DNA of 64,000 nt from Chryseobacterium soldanellicola (GTDB lineage: Bacteria; Bacteroidota; Bacteroidia; Flavobacteriales; Weeksellaceae): contig NZ_FNKL01000002.1 in the NCBI RefSeq assembly GCF_900100115.1, positions 964,988 through 1,028,987 on the forward strand. The letters are read 5' to 3'. A program made the translations under genes and the position numbers. The notes beneath the pieces are model-generated. The model saw only the letters and a list, made by a program, of their open reading frames with translations. It did no database searches and was not told where the DNA came from. How positions within the stretch are numbered: the first letter of the stretch is position 1; each line of letters opens with the position of its first letter. Below are positions 1 to 9,003 of the stretch, piece after piece.

Positions 1-1
1 C

Positions 2-529
2 GACAAAAATCTCTGGCCGGAAACATATATGCTTTCTTCTACAGCTTCAAAGCATCATCCTGAATTTGCCGAAAGCTTAACCGCAATTTCCTACATGGAT
101 TTTGACGAGGTCAAAAAATGGCAAAATACATTCAACACTGTTGCAGAAGAAAATGAGAGGGGAGAACAATATGAAAAATTCAAGCAGGAAAAAGCAGAAA
201 AAATGATTGATGCTTTAGAAAATAAATTCCCGAATTTGAGAGATTCGATTAAAAATATTTATACTTCTTCTCCGCTGTCTTACCGTGATTATATCGGAAG
301 CTTTGACGGAAATATGTATGGTTACATCAAGAGTTCGGAAAATCCGTTGAAAACTATGGTTTCTCCGCGGACAAAAATTGACAATCTCTTTCTGACAGGC
401 CAATCTGTTAATATGCACGGGATTTTGGGTTGCACGATCGGGGCTTTCAATACATGTGCTGAAATTTTAGGAAAAGAACGTATTGATGAACGATTGACAC
501 AAATGATTAATAAGAATAAAAATGAATAG
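2..529 (+). CDS. CrtI-like FAD-dependent oxidoreductase, C-terminal part only
   Basis: The frame is open to the left edge with no start codon (it reads DKNLWPETY before the first Met), so only about 175 C-terminal residues are present. The motif TGQSVNMHGILGCTIGA is the C-terminal FAD-contact segment typical of phytoene desaturase/retinol saturase-like NAD(P)/FAD oxidoreductases. Such enzymes are common members of flexirubin clusters, where they probably act on the polyene; that role is inferred from context. The stop overlaps the start of the next gene by 8 nt, so the two are co-transcribed. The dinucleotide-binding N-terminus lies outside the window and cannot be checked. Confidence 0.8.
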   Translation, partial: DKNLWPETYMLSSTASKHHPEFAESLTAISYMDFDEVKKWQNTFNTVAEENERGEQYEKFKQEKAEKMIDALENKFPNLRDSIKNIYTSSPLSYRDYIGSFDGNMYGYIKSSENPLKTMVSPRTKIDNLFLTGQSVNMHGILGCTIGAFNTCAEILGKERIDERLTQMINKNKNE

Positions 530-2279
530 AAGTAGCAAGCAGTCTGTCATTCAGAACGAAACGAAGTGGAGTGAAGAATCTAAACAATTTGGAATAGATT
601 TCTCCTTCCGTCGAAATGACATCGGGAAGCTTTTAGCTGTGTTTATACTTCTTAGTCTCACATCCTGCGGTGTCAGAAAATCAATAAAACACGTTCCTGA
701 GGTAAAACAATATTCACTAGAAATACCGAAAGTCAATAAAATTAATGACTCAACTTTTAGCTTTAATCAAAATTATTTAACCAAAAATAAGCAGCGGCTT
801 TGGGAGCTTTATATTAAAGGAAATCCTTTGCAATTGGGCTACAATAATGGAGCTTTGACTCAGGATTTGATGCAGAAGCAGGAAGATATTTTCTTTTCAA
901 AAGTAGAAGGTTTTGTTCCCTCGAAGTTTAAGCAAAATCTTTTAAGAGGTTTTTTAAAATGGTACAACCGGAAAATGTATCTCAATGTAAGAGAAGATTA
1001 TCAGGCTGAATTGTACGGATTATCTCAATATTCATCGGATAAATACAACTTTATTGCGCCGAAATATTTGCGAAGCTTATACCTTCACGGAGCCCACGAT
1101 ATTGGTCATGCGATGCAGGATCTGGCGATGGTTGGCTGCACTTCTCTCGCTGTCTGGAACGAGAATACCGAAGACGGCGATCTTTTGATCGGAAGAAATT
1201 TTGATTTTTATGTTGGTGATGAATTTGCGAAAAATAAATTAGTGGAATTTGTCGAACCGGAACAGGGAATTCCTTATATGTCAGTAAGTTGGCCCGGAAT
1301 GATCGGCGTGGTTTCCGGGATGAATAAAGAAGGAATTACAGTAACGATCAATGCAGGAAAATCTAAAATTCCGTTGACGGCAAAAACTCCGATTTCTTTG
1401 GTGACACGGGAAATTCTACAATATGCAAGAACGATTGATGAGGCGATTGCGATTGCTAAAAAGAGAAAAGTTTTCGTTTCGGAATCAATTTTGGTTGGAA
1501 GCGGCAACGATAAAAATGCAGTAATTATTGAGGTTTCGCCTGATAATTTTGGGGTTTACAGGGTTCAGAATTCAAGCAGGGTTTTTTGTACAAATCATTT
1601 TCAGTCAGATGCTTATAAAGATGATAAAAGAAATCAGAAGCATATTATAGAAAGTCATTCTGAGTACCGTTATGAAAAGCTTCAGGAACTTTTGCATGAA
1701 AATAAAAAACTGACTCCTGAAAAAATAGCTTCAATTTTAAGAGATAAATCCGGGTTGAAAGATGAAAAAATTGGATATGGAAACGAAAAGGCAATTAATC
1801 AGCTTTTGGCGCATCATGCAGTAATTTTTTCACCTCAGAAAAAGCTGGTTTGGGTGTCTTCAAATCCTTATCAATTGGGAGAATTTGTTTGTTATGACTT
1901 AAGCGAAATTTTTTCCGGTAAAAGATTAAAAAGCGGAAAATTTGCAACATCTGAATTGAATATTTCTAAAGATACTTTTATAGATTCACAGGATTTCAAA
2001 AATTATGAAGAATATAAAAAATTAAGTTCTCAAATTGAAAATGCTATTGATGATAAAGAAAAAACACTTTCTGATGAATTTATCGTTCATTATCAATCTT
2101 TAAATCCTGATTTTTGGCTGGTTTATTATCAAGCCGGGAAATATTATTTCAATAAAAAAAATTATTCAAAGGCAAAAACAGAATTTGAAAAAGCATTGAC
2201 AAAGGAAATTACAACGGTTCCGGATAAAGAGAATGTTGAAAAATATGTAAAGAAAACTAATAAAAAATTGAAAAATTAA
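522..2279 (+). CDS. C45-type (acyl-CoA:6-APA acyltransferase-like) NTN hydrolase, lipoprotein
   Basis: A 585-residue protein. A hydrophobic stretch ends in the lipobox-like LTSCG near residue 49, so it is probably a lipoprotein. The NTN-hydrolase nucleophile motif MVGCTSLAVWNE puts Cys at about 206, followed by GRNFDFY, as in the penicillin acyltransferase/C45 and choloylglycine hydrolase families, which cleave or transfer acyl groups on amides. A TPR-like segment (YQAGKYYFNKKNYSKAK) closes the protein. The first ~35 residues are encoded by a palindromic repeat (546-620), so the ancestral start may have been downstream. C45-like proteins recur in flexirubin loci; a role in acyl transfer during pigment assembly is possible but not shown. 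Confidence 0.75.
   Translation: MNRSSKQSVIQNETKWSEESKQFGIDFSFRRNDIGKLLAVFILLSLTSCGVRKSIKHVPEVKQYSLEIPKVNKINDSTFSFNQNYLTKNKQRLWELYIKGNPLQLGYNNGALTQDLMQKQEDIFFSKVEGFVPSKFKQNLLRGFLKWYNRKMYLNVREDYQAELYGLSQYSSDKYNFIAPKYLRSLYLHGAHDIGHAMQDLAMVGCTSLAVWNENTEDGDLLIGRNFDFYVGDEFAKNKLVEFVEPEQGIPYMSVSWPGMIGVVSGMNKEGITVTINAGKSKIPLTAKTPISLVTREILQYARTIDEAIAIAKKRKVFVSESILVGSGNDKNAVIIEVSPDNFGVYRVQNSSRVFCTNHFQSDAYKDDKRNQKHIIESHSEYRYEKLQELLHENKKLTPEKIASILRDKSGLKDEKIGYGNEKAINQLLAHHAVIFSPQKKLVWVSSNPYQLGEFVCYDLSEIFSGKRLKSGKFATSELNISKDTFIDSQDFKNYEEYKKLSSQIENAIDDKEKTLSDEFIVHYQSLNPDFWLVYYQAGKYYFNKKNYSKAKTEFEKALTKEITTVPDKENVEKYVKKTNKKLKN
546..620. repeat. Palindromic short repeat inside a reading frame (GTCATTC family)
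   Basis: The segment starts with GTCATTCAGAACGAAACGAA, contains GAATCT, and ends with AATGAC, the inverse of its beginning. The same pattern on the minus strand occurs at about 11716-11793, and half-copies are at 16025-16050 and 63480-63498. The layout is that of short non-coding palindromic repeats scattered in flavobacterial genomes. Here it forms codons of the signal-peptide region of the C45-type gene. Confidence 0.65.
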
Positions 2280-2280
2280 T

Positions 2281-3534
2281 ATGAAGAAAATTTTAAACTT
2301 ATTTTTGATTTTAGCATCATTATTTTTATTTGCTCAAGAAAGAAAAGATATTGGAAGTCAATTTATTAAAACGTTGTTGATTGACAAAAATGCTGAAAAA
2401 GCTCACACTTTTTTTGATGCTTCTGTTGCTGCGCAGGTTCCTGTTGGAGAATTAAAATTACTTCCGGAACAGCTTGAAGGTCAGTTGGGAAAGCTTAAAA
2501 ATATTCTTGAAATCAATAATGAGAATGATTCTTATTATTACTATTCTGAGTTTGAAAAATCAAAATTAGATATTCAGATTACTTTCAGTGGAGAAAATAA
2601 AATTATTGGATTTTTCTTTGTTCCGCACAAAATATTCGATAAGGCAGATGATAAAACGGCTTTAAAAATAAAAAGCGATGATATTGAATTAAAAGGAACA
2701 CTTTTACAGCCGAAACAAAATGATCAAAAGAAATTAGTCATTTTTGTTCATGGTTCGGGACCGCAAGACCGGGATGAAACTATCGGGGAAAATAAACCTT
2801 TTAAAGACATCGCGGAATATCTTTTGAGCAACGGAATTTCTTCTTACAGATACGACAAAAGAACCTATTCTAATCCTGAAACTTTTAATGATGAATCGAC
2901 AGCCGAACAGGAAACAATCAATGATGCTGTAAATGTGGCGAATTATTTTAAGAATAATGAACAATTTAAAGAATATCAGATTACTGTTTTGGGACACAGC
3001 CAAGGTGCTTATCTGATGCCGAAGATTGCAGAAAAAGCCCAGGTTTCAAAATACATTTTCATGGCGGGAAATGCAAGACCGCTGCAGGATGTTATTGTTG
3101 ATCAGTTTAATTATATTCATACCATTGATCCGACAAAAATCTCAAATGAAGAGCTTCAGAATATGAAAAAGCAAGTTGATTTTTTACAATCGAAAAAATT
3201 TAATTTAGATTCTCCAAAATCTGAGCTTCCACTGGGATTATCTGCTTCTTATTGGAAGTATTTAATTGATTATAAGCCTCTTGAAGCTGTTAAGTCTATC
3301 AAAAGTCCCATGTTTTTTGCACAAGGCGGAAGAGATTATCAGGTAACGGAAAAAGATTTTGCGCTTTGGAAAAATCAGTTAAAAAATAACAAAGCTGCTG
3401 CATTTAAATTCTATCCTTCTTTAAATCATCTATTTATTAAAGGAACCGAGCAGCCTTCTCCAAAAGATTATGAGATAAAAGGAAATGTGGATGAGGAATT
3501 TCTGAAAGATTTGGTGCAGTTTATTTTAAAATAA
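2281..3534 (+). CDS. Secreted alpha/beta hydrolase with N-terminal DUF3887-like domain
   Basis: A 417-residue protein with a signal peptide (MKKILNLFLILASLFLFAQ). An N-terminal domain of about 100 residues resembles DUF3887. The hydrolase core starts at VHGSGPQDRDE (157-), with nucleophile motif GHSQGA (Ser240), a likely acid in GGRDYQV (Asp352) and base in SLNHLF (His383), so the catalytic triad looks intact. It starts 2 nt after the C45-type gene ends and is presumably in the same transcript. Substrate unknown; an esterase or peptidase-like activity in the periplasm is a reasonable expectation. No terminator-like hairpin was seen after it. Confidence 0.8.
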   Translation: MKKILNLFLILASLFLFAQERKDIGSQFIKTLLIDKNAEKAHTFFDASVAAQVPVGELKLLPEQLEGQLGKLKNILEINNENDSYYYYSEFEKSKLDIQITFSGENKIIGFFFVPHKIFDKADDKTALKIKSDDIELKGTLLQPKQNDQKKLVIFVHGSGPQDRDETIGENKPFKDIAEYLLSNGISSYRYDKRTYSNPETFNDESTAEQETINDAVNVANYFKNNEQFKEYQITVLGHSQGAYLMPKIAEKAQVSKYIFMAGNARPLQDVIVDQFNYIHTIDPTKISNEELQNMKKQVDFLQSKKFNLDSPKSELPLGLSASYWKYLIDYKPLEAVKSIKSPMFFAQGGRDYQVTEKDFALWKNQLKNNKAAAFKFYPSLNHLFIKGTEQPSPKDYEIKGNVDEEFLKDLVQFILK

Positions 3535-3678
3535 TTAAAATATATTTCATTGAGTTTTGCTGGGAAATTCTGTTTGCGATTTTGAAGGTGATTGGAGCGT
3601 TTTCATTGATTTATTTATTTTGTTTTGACTGTTTTATTTTATTATTTTAACTGTTTTTGCTTTTTTAGTGTAAAAATG

Positions 3679-3711
3679 TTTGGTCCTTAATGGTTTTATT
3701 ATTTATATTCG
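3679..3711 (+). promoter_or_regulatory. Bacteroidota-type promoter for the diheme protein gene
   Basis: TTTG at 3679-3682, a 21-nt spacer, then TATATTCG at 3704-3711, one base off the TAnnTTTG consensus. It sits 14 nt before the ATG at 3725, implying a very short leader, and supports that ATG over the upstream TTG. Confidence 0.55.
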
Positions 3712-3724
3712 TTCCCTTAAAACC

Positions 3725-4828
3725 ATGAAACGAATGAGAAAATTCTATTTCTTATCTTTTGTATTTTTATTGATAATATTCTCTTGTAAAGATGATGGGA
3801 GAATTGAAGGTGTGGAAGTCGAAAGTTCTTTTGTAAATTTTGATATTAATGCGGTTCCTTATGCTAAATTATCTACGTATGCTTTTTTTACGGGGGAACT
3901 TAAAAACCTAAATCCATCAAGCAAAGTAATCCCTTATGAGCCTGCAAGTTCGCTTTTCACCGATTATGCCCTGAAAAAAAGATTTATCTGGATGCCACAA
4001 GGCACAAAAGCCACTTTTGACGCTGATGATAAAACACTGAATTTCCCTGTAGGAACTGTTTTAATAAAAAGTTTCTATTACAATACAATACAGCCTAATA
4101 ATACGACCAAAATACTTGAAACCCGATTGATGATAAGAAAATCAACCGGATGGATTTTTGCGGAATATTTATGGAATGATGATCAGACAGAAGCGAATTT
4201 AGTTACCGGAACAGATTTCACAAGCGGCAGCTCTAAAAATATTACATTTAAAAAAGACAATGGCGATATTATCACAACTGATTACAGAATCCCTTCTGAA
4301 ACAGAATGTTATGCCTGTCATAAATTAGATAACAAGCCTGTTCCGATTGGTGTAAAACCCCAAAATCTTAACGTGTCATACAATTATCCCAACGGACTGA
4401 AAAATCAGCTGCAGAAACTGGTGGATGAAGGTTATCTTCAAAGTTATCCTTCCAATATAGTTTCCACGGTAAATTATAAGGATACAAGCAAGCCTTTGGA
4501 TATCCGTTTGCGCTCTTATCTTGATATAAACTGTGCACATTGCCATCAGGATAATGCCCGCTGCGATTACCGGGCAATACGGTTAAGCTTCAGCCAGACA
4601 ACAAACCTGGCAAAATTGGGAGTCTGCATACTGGCAGATGAGCCTATAGATCCGTCATTGGAAAGAATTATCACGCCTGGGAATCCAAACAAATCTGTGA
4701 TGCATTTCAGACTGAGCTCTACCAATGAAAACAACAGAATGCCTTTACTGGGCAGAACGATTGTTCATGATGAAGGGGTTGAGCTTTTAAAGCAGTGGAT
4801 TTCTTCGTTAAACCAGACTTGTCCATAA
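3725..4828 (+). CDS. Diheme c-type cytochrome-like lipoprotein (SO2930/HNE_0200 family)
   Basis: 367 residues from the ATG at 3725; an upstream TTG in frame at 3680 overlaps the promoter and was not used. Lipobox IIFSC places the lipidated Cys at 21. Two CxxCH heme-attachment motifs are visible, CYACH (195-199) and CAHCH (270-274). The N-terminal YEPASSLFTDYALKKRF and the late PGNPNKSVMHFRL are characteristic of the HNE_0200/SO2930 family. Membrane-anchored, presumably periplasm-facing, role unknown in this family. It is followed 27 nt later by an FG-GAP/UnbV secreted protein, suggesting joint expression. Electron transfer is inferred from the heme sites only. Confidence 0.8.
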   Translation: MKRMRKFYFLSFVFLLIIFSCKDDGRIEGVEVESSFVNFDINAVPYAKLSTYAFFTGELKNLNPSSKVIPYEPASSLFTDYALKKRFIWMPQGTKATFDADDKTLNFPVGTVLIKSFYYNTIQPNNTTKILETRLMIRKSTGWIFAEYLWNDDQTEANLVTGTDFTSGSSKNITFKKDNGDIITTDYRIPSETECYACHKLDNKPVPIGVKPQNLNVSYNYPNGLKNQLQKLVDEGYLQSYPSNIVSTVNYKDTSKPLDIRLRSYLDINCAHCHQDNARCDYRAIRLSFSQTTNLAKLGVCILADEPIDPSLERIITPGNPNKSVMHFRLSSTNENNRMPLLGRTIVHDEGVELLKQWISSLNQTCP

Positions 4829-4855
4829 AAATTAATAATAACAAACGTATAACTC

Positions 4856-6868
4856 ATGAAAAAAATATTACCCTTTTTTGTTTTACTATTGAATAGCACA
4901 TGGGCAATTGCACAGCTTACATGTGCCACAGCAGTTCCCCTCAGTTTGGGAACAGTCACTGCTCCTGCTGTTACAGGCGATGCGCCGGCAACGGCCTGTT
5001 CATTAGGTTTATCCGGATCAAAAGGCTTATGGTATAAATACACGGCCACGCAGAACACAACGATCAGAGTTGCCACTTCAGCTGCCGGGCAAAATGCAGA
5101 TACACGATTGATTGTATTTACAGGAAGCTGTACAGCATTAAATTGCCTGACTGCCAATGACGATTTTGCAGGGAATTTCTCTCAGGTTACTTTTAATGCA
5201 GTGGCCGGAACGACTTATTATATTGTTTTTGATAATAAATATTCTTCCTTAGGGTTTAATATTACCCTTTCTGAAGTCGTTGTTGTGCCGGATCGTCTGT
5301 CTTTCACTCCACAGCCGATAACAGCAACAGGATCTTTTAACAATTGTGTTGTGGATATGAATGGGGATTATCTTGATGATGTTGTTTCCGTGATAAGTCC
5401 TACTCAAATTATGATTTCTTATCAACAGGCCGGCGGTGGATTTACCAGTACCACTTATACGGTTCCTACGACTTCGATAACTCCGTCCTGGAGCATTGCT
5501 GCAGGAGATTATGATAATAACGGCTATAATGATCTTGTGTATGGCTCGGGAAGCGGAATTGCTTTTTTAAAGGCAAATTCAGACGGAACGGCTTATACTT
5601 CAGACAGAAAGCCACAATCCTTTTTAGTTCAGAGAACCAATTTTATAGATATTAACAATGATGGGAAATTAGACGCCTTTATTTGTGATGATAATGCTCC
5701 GAACAGATATTATTTAAATGACGGAACGAATATGAATCATCATCAGGGAGGATTGGGAGATTTCCCTTCCGGTGGAAATTACGGCTCTATCTGGATCGAT
5801 TATGATAACGACGGAGATATGGATCTTTATATCGCAAAATGTAGCGGCGGAGGTTCAGGCCCCGGCGGAAATATTGACGAACTGCACAGAAATAACGGAA
5901 ACGGGACCTTTACAAACGTAGCGCTTACTGCAAACATGGCCAATCCTACGCAAACATGGTCTTCTGCGTGGGGGGATTTTAATAATGACGGATGGATGGA
6001 TGCGGTGGTAGGAATTAATTCCACAACCAACGGACTGAGTAAAGTGATGAAGAATAACGGAGACGGAACATTTACTGATAAATCGGTAGGTTCTGGTTAT
6101 GATACGACAAATGCTTTGAGCAGGGAATATGTTGCTTATGATTTTGATAATGACGGGTTTTTGGATGTTTTAGGCGCAGGAAATACAATCATGTTCGGAA
6201 ATGGAGATTTCACATTTGTTCCGAACTCAAACCCTTATAATATTGATTATTACGACCGACCTGTCGGAGATTTGAATAACGATGGATTTTTGGATATTCA
6301 GAATGGCAATAACGTGATGATTAATTCCGGAAATACAAATAAATGGCTGAAAGTAACCCTGAAAGGAATACAAAGCAACAGAAACGGGATCGGAGCCAGA
6401 GTAGAAATCTATGGCGCATGGGGAAAACAAATCCGTGATATACAGAGCGGAACAGGATTCGGAAATATGAATACATTGAATGCTCATTTCGGCATCGGCC
6501 AGGCTACGGCCATTACAAAAGTTGTCGTAAAATGGCCTTCAGGAATTGTTGATGTAATTAATAATGTAACCGCAAACACTACATTAAACGTTGTAGAAGG
6601 GTCATTCCTAAATACGAAAGATGTTCAGGCTACTCAGGAAACATTCACGGTTTATCCAAACCCTACGCAGGATATCATCAATTTTAAAACCACAAATGAC
6701 TTTATTCCGGTAGTCGCAAAAGTATATGAAATGAGCGGCAGAATGGTTTTACAGGCAAAAATTGAAAGAAGCTCAATTTCAGTTAAAGAATTAAATTCAG
6801 GGAATTATGTTTTAGTTGTTACAGATAAAAACGGTAAAAACTATTCTCAGAAAATAACGAAGAAATAA
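4856..6868 (+). CDS. FG-GAP/UnbV repeat protein with T9SS sorting domain
   Basis: A 670-residue secreted protein (signal peptide ending in AIAQ). After a domain resembling PPC pre-peptidase modules (~20-145), at least six FG-GAP/VCBS-type calcium loops follow (DYDNNGYND, DINNDGKLD, DYDNDGDMD, DFNNDGWMD, DFDNDGFLD, DLNNDGFLD), forming a probable beta-propeller. Then comes an ASPIC/UnbV-like segment (NRNGIGARVEIYG, VVVKWPSGIVD) and a type A T9SS C-terminal domain (VYPNPTQD ... YSQKITKK). It is thus exported by the type IX system to the surface or medium. The partner or ligand is not evident. Confidence 0.88.
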   Translation: MKKILPFFVLLLNSTWAIAQLTCATAVPLSLGTVTAPAVTGDAPATACSLGLSGSKGLWYKYTATQNTTIRVATSAAGQNADTRLIVFTGSCTALNCLTANDDFAGNFSQVTFNAVAGTTYYIVFDNKYSSLGFNITLSEVVVVPDRLSFTPQPITATGSFNNCVVDMNGDYLDDVVSVISPTQIMISYQQAGGGFTSTTYTVPTTSITPSWSIAAGDYDNNGYNDLVYGSGSGIAFLKANSDGTAYTSDRKPQSFLVQRTNFIDINNDGKLDAFICDDNAPNRYYLNDGTNMNHHQGGLGDFPSGGNYGSIWIDYDNDGDMDLYIAKCSGGGSGPGGNIDELHRNNGNGTFTNVALTANMANPTQTWSSAWGDFNNDGWMDAVVGINSTTNGLSKVMKNNGDGTFTDKSVGSGYDTTNALSREYVAYDFDNDGFLDVLGAGNTIMFGNGDFTFVPNSNPYNIDYYDRPVGDLNNDGFLDIQNGNNVMINSGNTNKWLKVTLKGIQSNRNGIGARVEIYGAWGKQIRDIQSGTGFGNMNTLNAHFGIGQATAITKVVVKWPSGIVDVINNVTANTTLNVVEGSFLNTKDVQATQETFTVYPNPTQDIINFKTTNDFIPVVAKVYEMSGRMVLQAKIERSSISVKELNSGNYVLVVTDKNGKNYSQKITKK

Positions 6869-6891
6869 TAAAATATTACTATAATTAATTA

Positions 6892-6922
6892 CTGCAAGGT
6901 CGATAGGCTTTGCAGTTTTTTT
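6892..6922 (+). terminator. Rho-independent terminator
   Basis: CTGCAAGG and the near-inverse CTTTGCAG form a stem at 6892-6915, followed by seven T. It lies 23 nt after the FG-GAP gene and faces the converging pigment operon. Confidence 0.8.
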
Positions 6923-6970
6923 ATTAAAAGACTTCTGGTTAAATCTTATATTAATTAAAAAAGTTTAAAA

Positions 6971-8143
6971 TTAATTATTTTCCGGACTTATTTTATTAAG
7001 AAAAAGAAACGTGGCAATTCCTGAAATGACAGACATTGTGGTCGCTAAAATCGCGCTTCCGATCACATATTGAAGGAGATTATTTTTAACCAAATCAAAA
7101 TTAAGGTCCTGACTTAAAATATTGCTGTCACCATGTACAAATGGTGCTCCCAAAAACAATGCAGCCGCAATAATAAAAGGAATAAATGGGGGTAAACTCA
7201 CATTGGAAGCCACAAAAGCCAAAACTTTATTTAATTTAAAGAGAACTGACAAGGATATCACAAGCAATGTATGAAATCCCCAAAACGGAGAAAATCCTAT
7301 AAAAACGCCCAAAGCAATGGAAAATGCTTTATTGCGATTGGTTCCGTCACTTTCAAGAACGTCTTCTTTTATGAACTTTTTAAAGCTTTTTTTTTTGAAA
7401 TTATTCACGAAGTTTCTCGGAATAATATAAAGTAAAGTAATCGTCACCAGGATCGTATTCAGAATGCTGATCCTCGTAAAATCCTTGAATGGCCTGAAAT
7501 GTGAAACCCTTTCCGCGGGGTCATACAAAACTTTGACCGGAACATTTTTCACCGGAACGTGTCTCCAGGCTGTTCTTACAATAATTTCAATCTCAAACTC
7601 GAATTTTGGTGTAAAATATTTTTTCGGAATTTTGTGCAAAGGATATAATCTGTAACCGGATTGAGTGTCTTCCAGCTTGATTCCGGTTTCAAACCAAAAC
7701 CAAAAATTAGAAAAACGATTTCCGAAGCTGCTTTTTTTAGGAATACCGTCTTGTGACATATTCCGGTTTCCGATTAATAAAACATCTTGTTTTTCCTCAA
7801 GCAAAGCTTCAACAAACACAGGAATATCATCCGGATAATGCTGTCCGTCAGAATCAATCGTTATTGCATAATGGTAGCCCAGTTTTTTTGCCTTTCTGAA
7901 ACCTATTGTAAGCGCGTTTCCCTTCCCTTTATTTTCAGGTAAATTAATTACATCAATTTGAGGATAATCATGTAAAATTTTTAAAGTAAGATCTGTTGAG
8001 CCATCATTCACTACAATGATATTTTCGGTGTAGTCCAATACACCGTCAATCACTCTTTTCAGCGTTTTATCGTTGTTGTAAGTAGGTATTAAAACACAGA
8101 TTTTCTTTTCAGAAATTACATTTTGTACTTCAGAGAAGGTCAT
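6971..8143 (-). CDS. GT2 family glycosyltransferase fused to DUF2062 membrane domain
   Basis: A 390-residue protein with a GT2 catalytic domain (CVLIPTYNNDKTL near 15, VVNDGSTD, TIDSDGQHYPDD) resembling dolichyl-phosphate mannosyltransferases, and a C-terminal DUF2062 domain with several hydrophobic segments (FSIALGVFIGFSPFWGFH, LPPFIPFIIAAALFLGAPFV). The combination is a regular component of flexirubin-type and aryl polyene clusters in Bacteroidota; its exact sugar and acceptor are not known to me. It is the last gene of the long minus-strand pigment operon, 4 nt after the preceding gene. Probably an inner membrane protein with a cytoplasmic active site. Confidence 0.85.
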   Translation of the reverse strand: MTFSEVQNVISEKKICVLIPTYNNDKTLKRVIDGVLDYTENIIVVNDGSTDLTLKILHDYPQIDVINLPENKGKGNALTIGFRKAKKLGYHYAITIDSDGQHYPDDIPVFVEALLEEKQDVLLIGNRNMSQDGIPKKSSFGNRFSNFWFWFETGIKLEDTQSGYRLYPLHKIPKKYFTPKFEFEIEIIVRTAWRHVPVKNVPVKVLYDPAERVSHFRPFKDFTRISILNTILVTITLLYIIPRNFVNNFKKKSFKKFIKEDVLESDGTNRNKAFSIALGVFIGFSPFWGFHTLLVISLSVLFKLNKVLAFVASNVSLPPFIPFIIAAALFLGAPFVHGDSNILSQDLNFDLVKNNLLQYVIGSAILATTMSVISGIATFLFLNKISPENN

Positions 8144-8147
8144 TTTT

Positions 8148-8624
8148 TTATTTTAATGTTGCTCTTTCTTCGTCTGTAATTGTTTTAGACTGCATCGCAA
8201 ACTTTTTCACATAAGCTTTTATTGCAGTGTTTTGTTTGCTGTAATTATTTAAGATAAATGCTTTATCATCTTTAATGCTTCCTCGATATCCTACAATTTT
8301 AGGAATATTTTCCTGAACGCTTAATCGTATTACTCGCAATTCAATATTATTAGGATTATTTTTAATGATACTTTCAAGACTTGCCGCGCCGGATTTTACG
8401 AGAGCTTTTCTGTTTTCTTTAACAATTTTTGCCTGCATAATTTTTGCTGCGGCCTGGTAACCGTTTGTCACTGGATCAGTACCGGTTTGTTTTTCGGCAA
8501 GATTGATAAAAGCTTGCGTATTGGCATTAGAAGCATTTGCTTTTGCATAGCTGTATCTCAATGCATCTAGATCAGTTTGAAAAAAGAATATGAAAGCTGT
8601 TATTAATGATAAAATAAGTTTCAT
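8148..8624 (-). CDS. Small secreted helical protein of the pigment operon
   Basis: 158 residues with an N-terminal hydrophobic export signal (MKLILSLITAFIFFF) and an otherwise helical, Ala/Lys-rich body without recognisable catalytic motifs; the NPNNIELRVIRLSVQE segment is TPR-like. It lies 4 nt downstream of the hotdog dehydratase and 4 nt upstream of the GT2 gene, so it belongs to the operon. Function unknown; a periplasmic role in moving the pigment or supporting its export is only suggested by position. Confidence 0.65.
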   Translation of the reverse strand: MKLILSLITAFIFFFQTDLDALRYSYAKANASNANTQAFINLAEKQTGTDPVTNGYQAAAKIMQAKIVKENRKALVKSGAASLESIIKNNPNNIELRVIRLSVQENIPKIVGYRGSIKDDKAFILNNYSKQNTAIKAYVKKFAMQSKTITDEERATLK

Positions 8625-8628
8625 AATG

Positions 8629-9000
8629 TTATTTTTTATAGTTTACTGACATTTTTAATGCAATAGTCTCGCCAAAAGAAGTTGTATTTTTTACTTTCAC
8701 TTCTTCTTCGCTTTCAGTAATATCTAATTGAAGTTTCAGATCAGGCGTTTCAAAAGGATTAATGATCGCCATAAATTTCACATTTGAAGCAGATTTTAAG
8801 AATAATTTTCTGTCTGTAAATTCTTCTGTCAGTTCTTTTACAATCTGCATCATACAAACTCCTGGAGTTACAGGATTTCCAGGAAAATGGCCTTTAAAAA
8901 TGTCATGATCTTTGTTTAAAGAAATAGTTGCGATAAAGCTTCCGTTTTCTGCCTTTTCGTATGATTGTAAAGTATAAAAGTCTGTAAGAATGGTCTGCAT
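8629..9000 (-). CDS. FabZ/FabA-like 3-hydroxyacyl-ACP dehydratase (hotdog)
   Basis: A 123-residue single hotdog domain with FKGHFPGNPVTPGVCMMQ (about 34-51), the conserved active-site segment of FabZ/FabA-like dehydratases (His in GHFPG). These enzymes remove water from 3-hydroxyacyl-ACP to give the trans double bond, the repeated step needed to build a polyene. It is slightly shorter than E. coli FabZ (151 aa). One of three hotdog dehydratase-like proteins in the window; which one serves the polyene and which the resorcinol precursors cannot be read from sequence. Confidence 0.8.
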   Translation of the reverse strand: MQTILTDFYTLQSYEKAENGSFIATISLNKDHDIFKGHFPGNPVTPGVCMMQIVKELTEEFTDRKLFLKSASNVKFMAIINPFETPDLKLQLDITESEEEVKVKNTTSFGETIALKMSVNYKK

Positions 9001-9003
9001 AGA

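Noticed and set aside
4765..5157. 130-codon frame on the minus strand across the end of the diheme gene and start of the FG-GAP gene
   Set aside because: Antisense to two well-supported genes and crossing their boundary; no motif.
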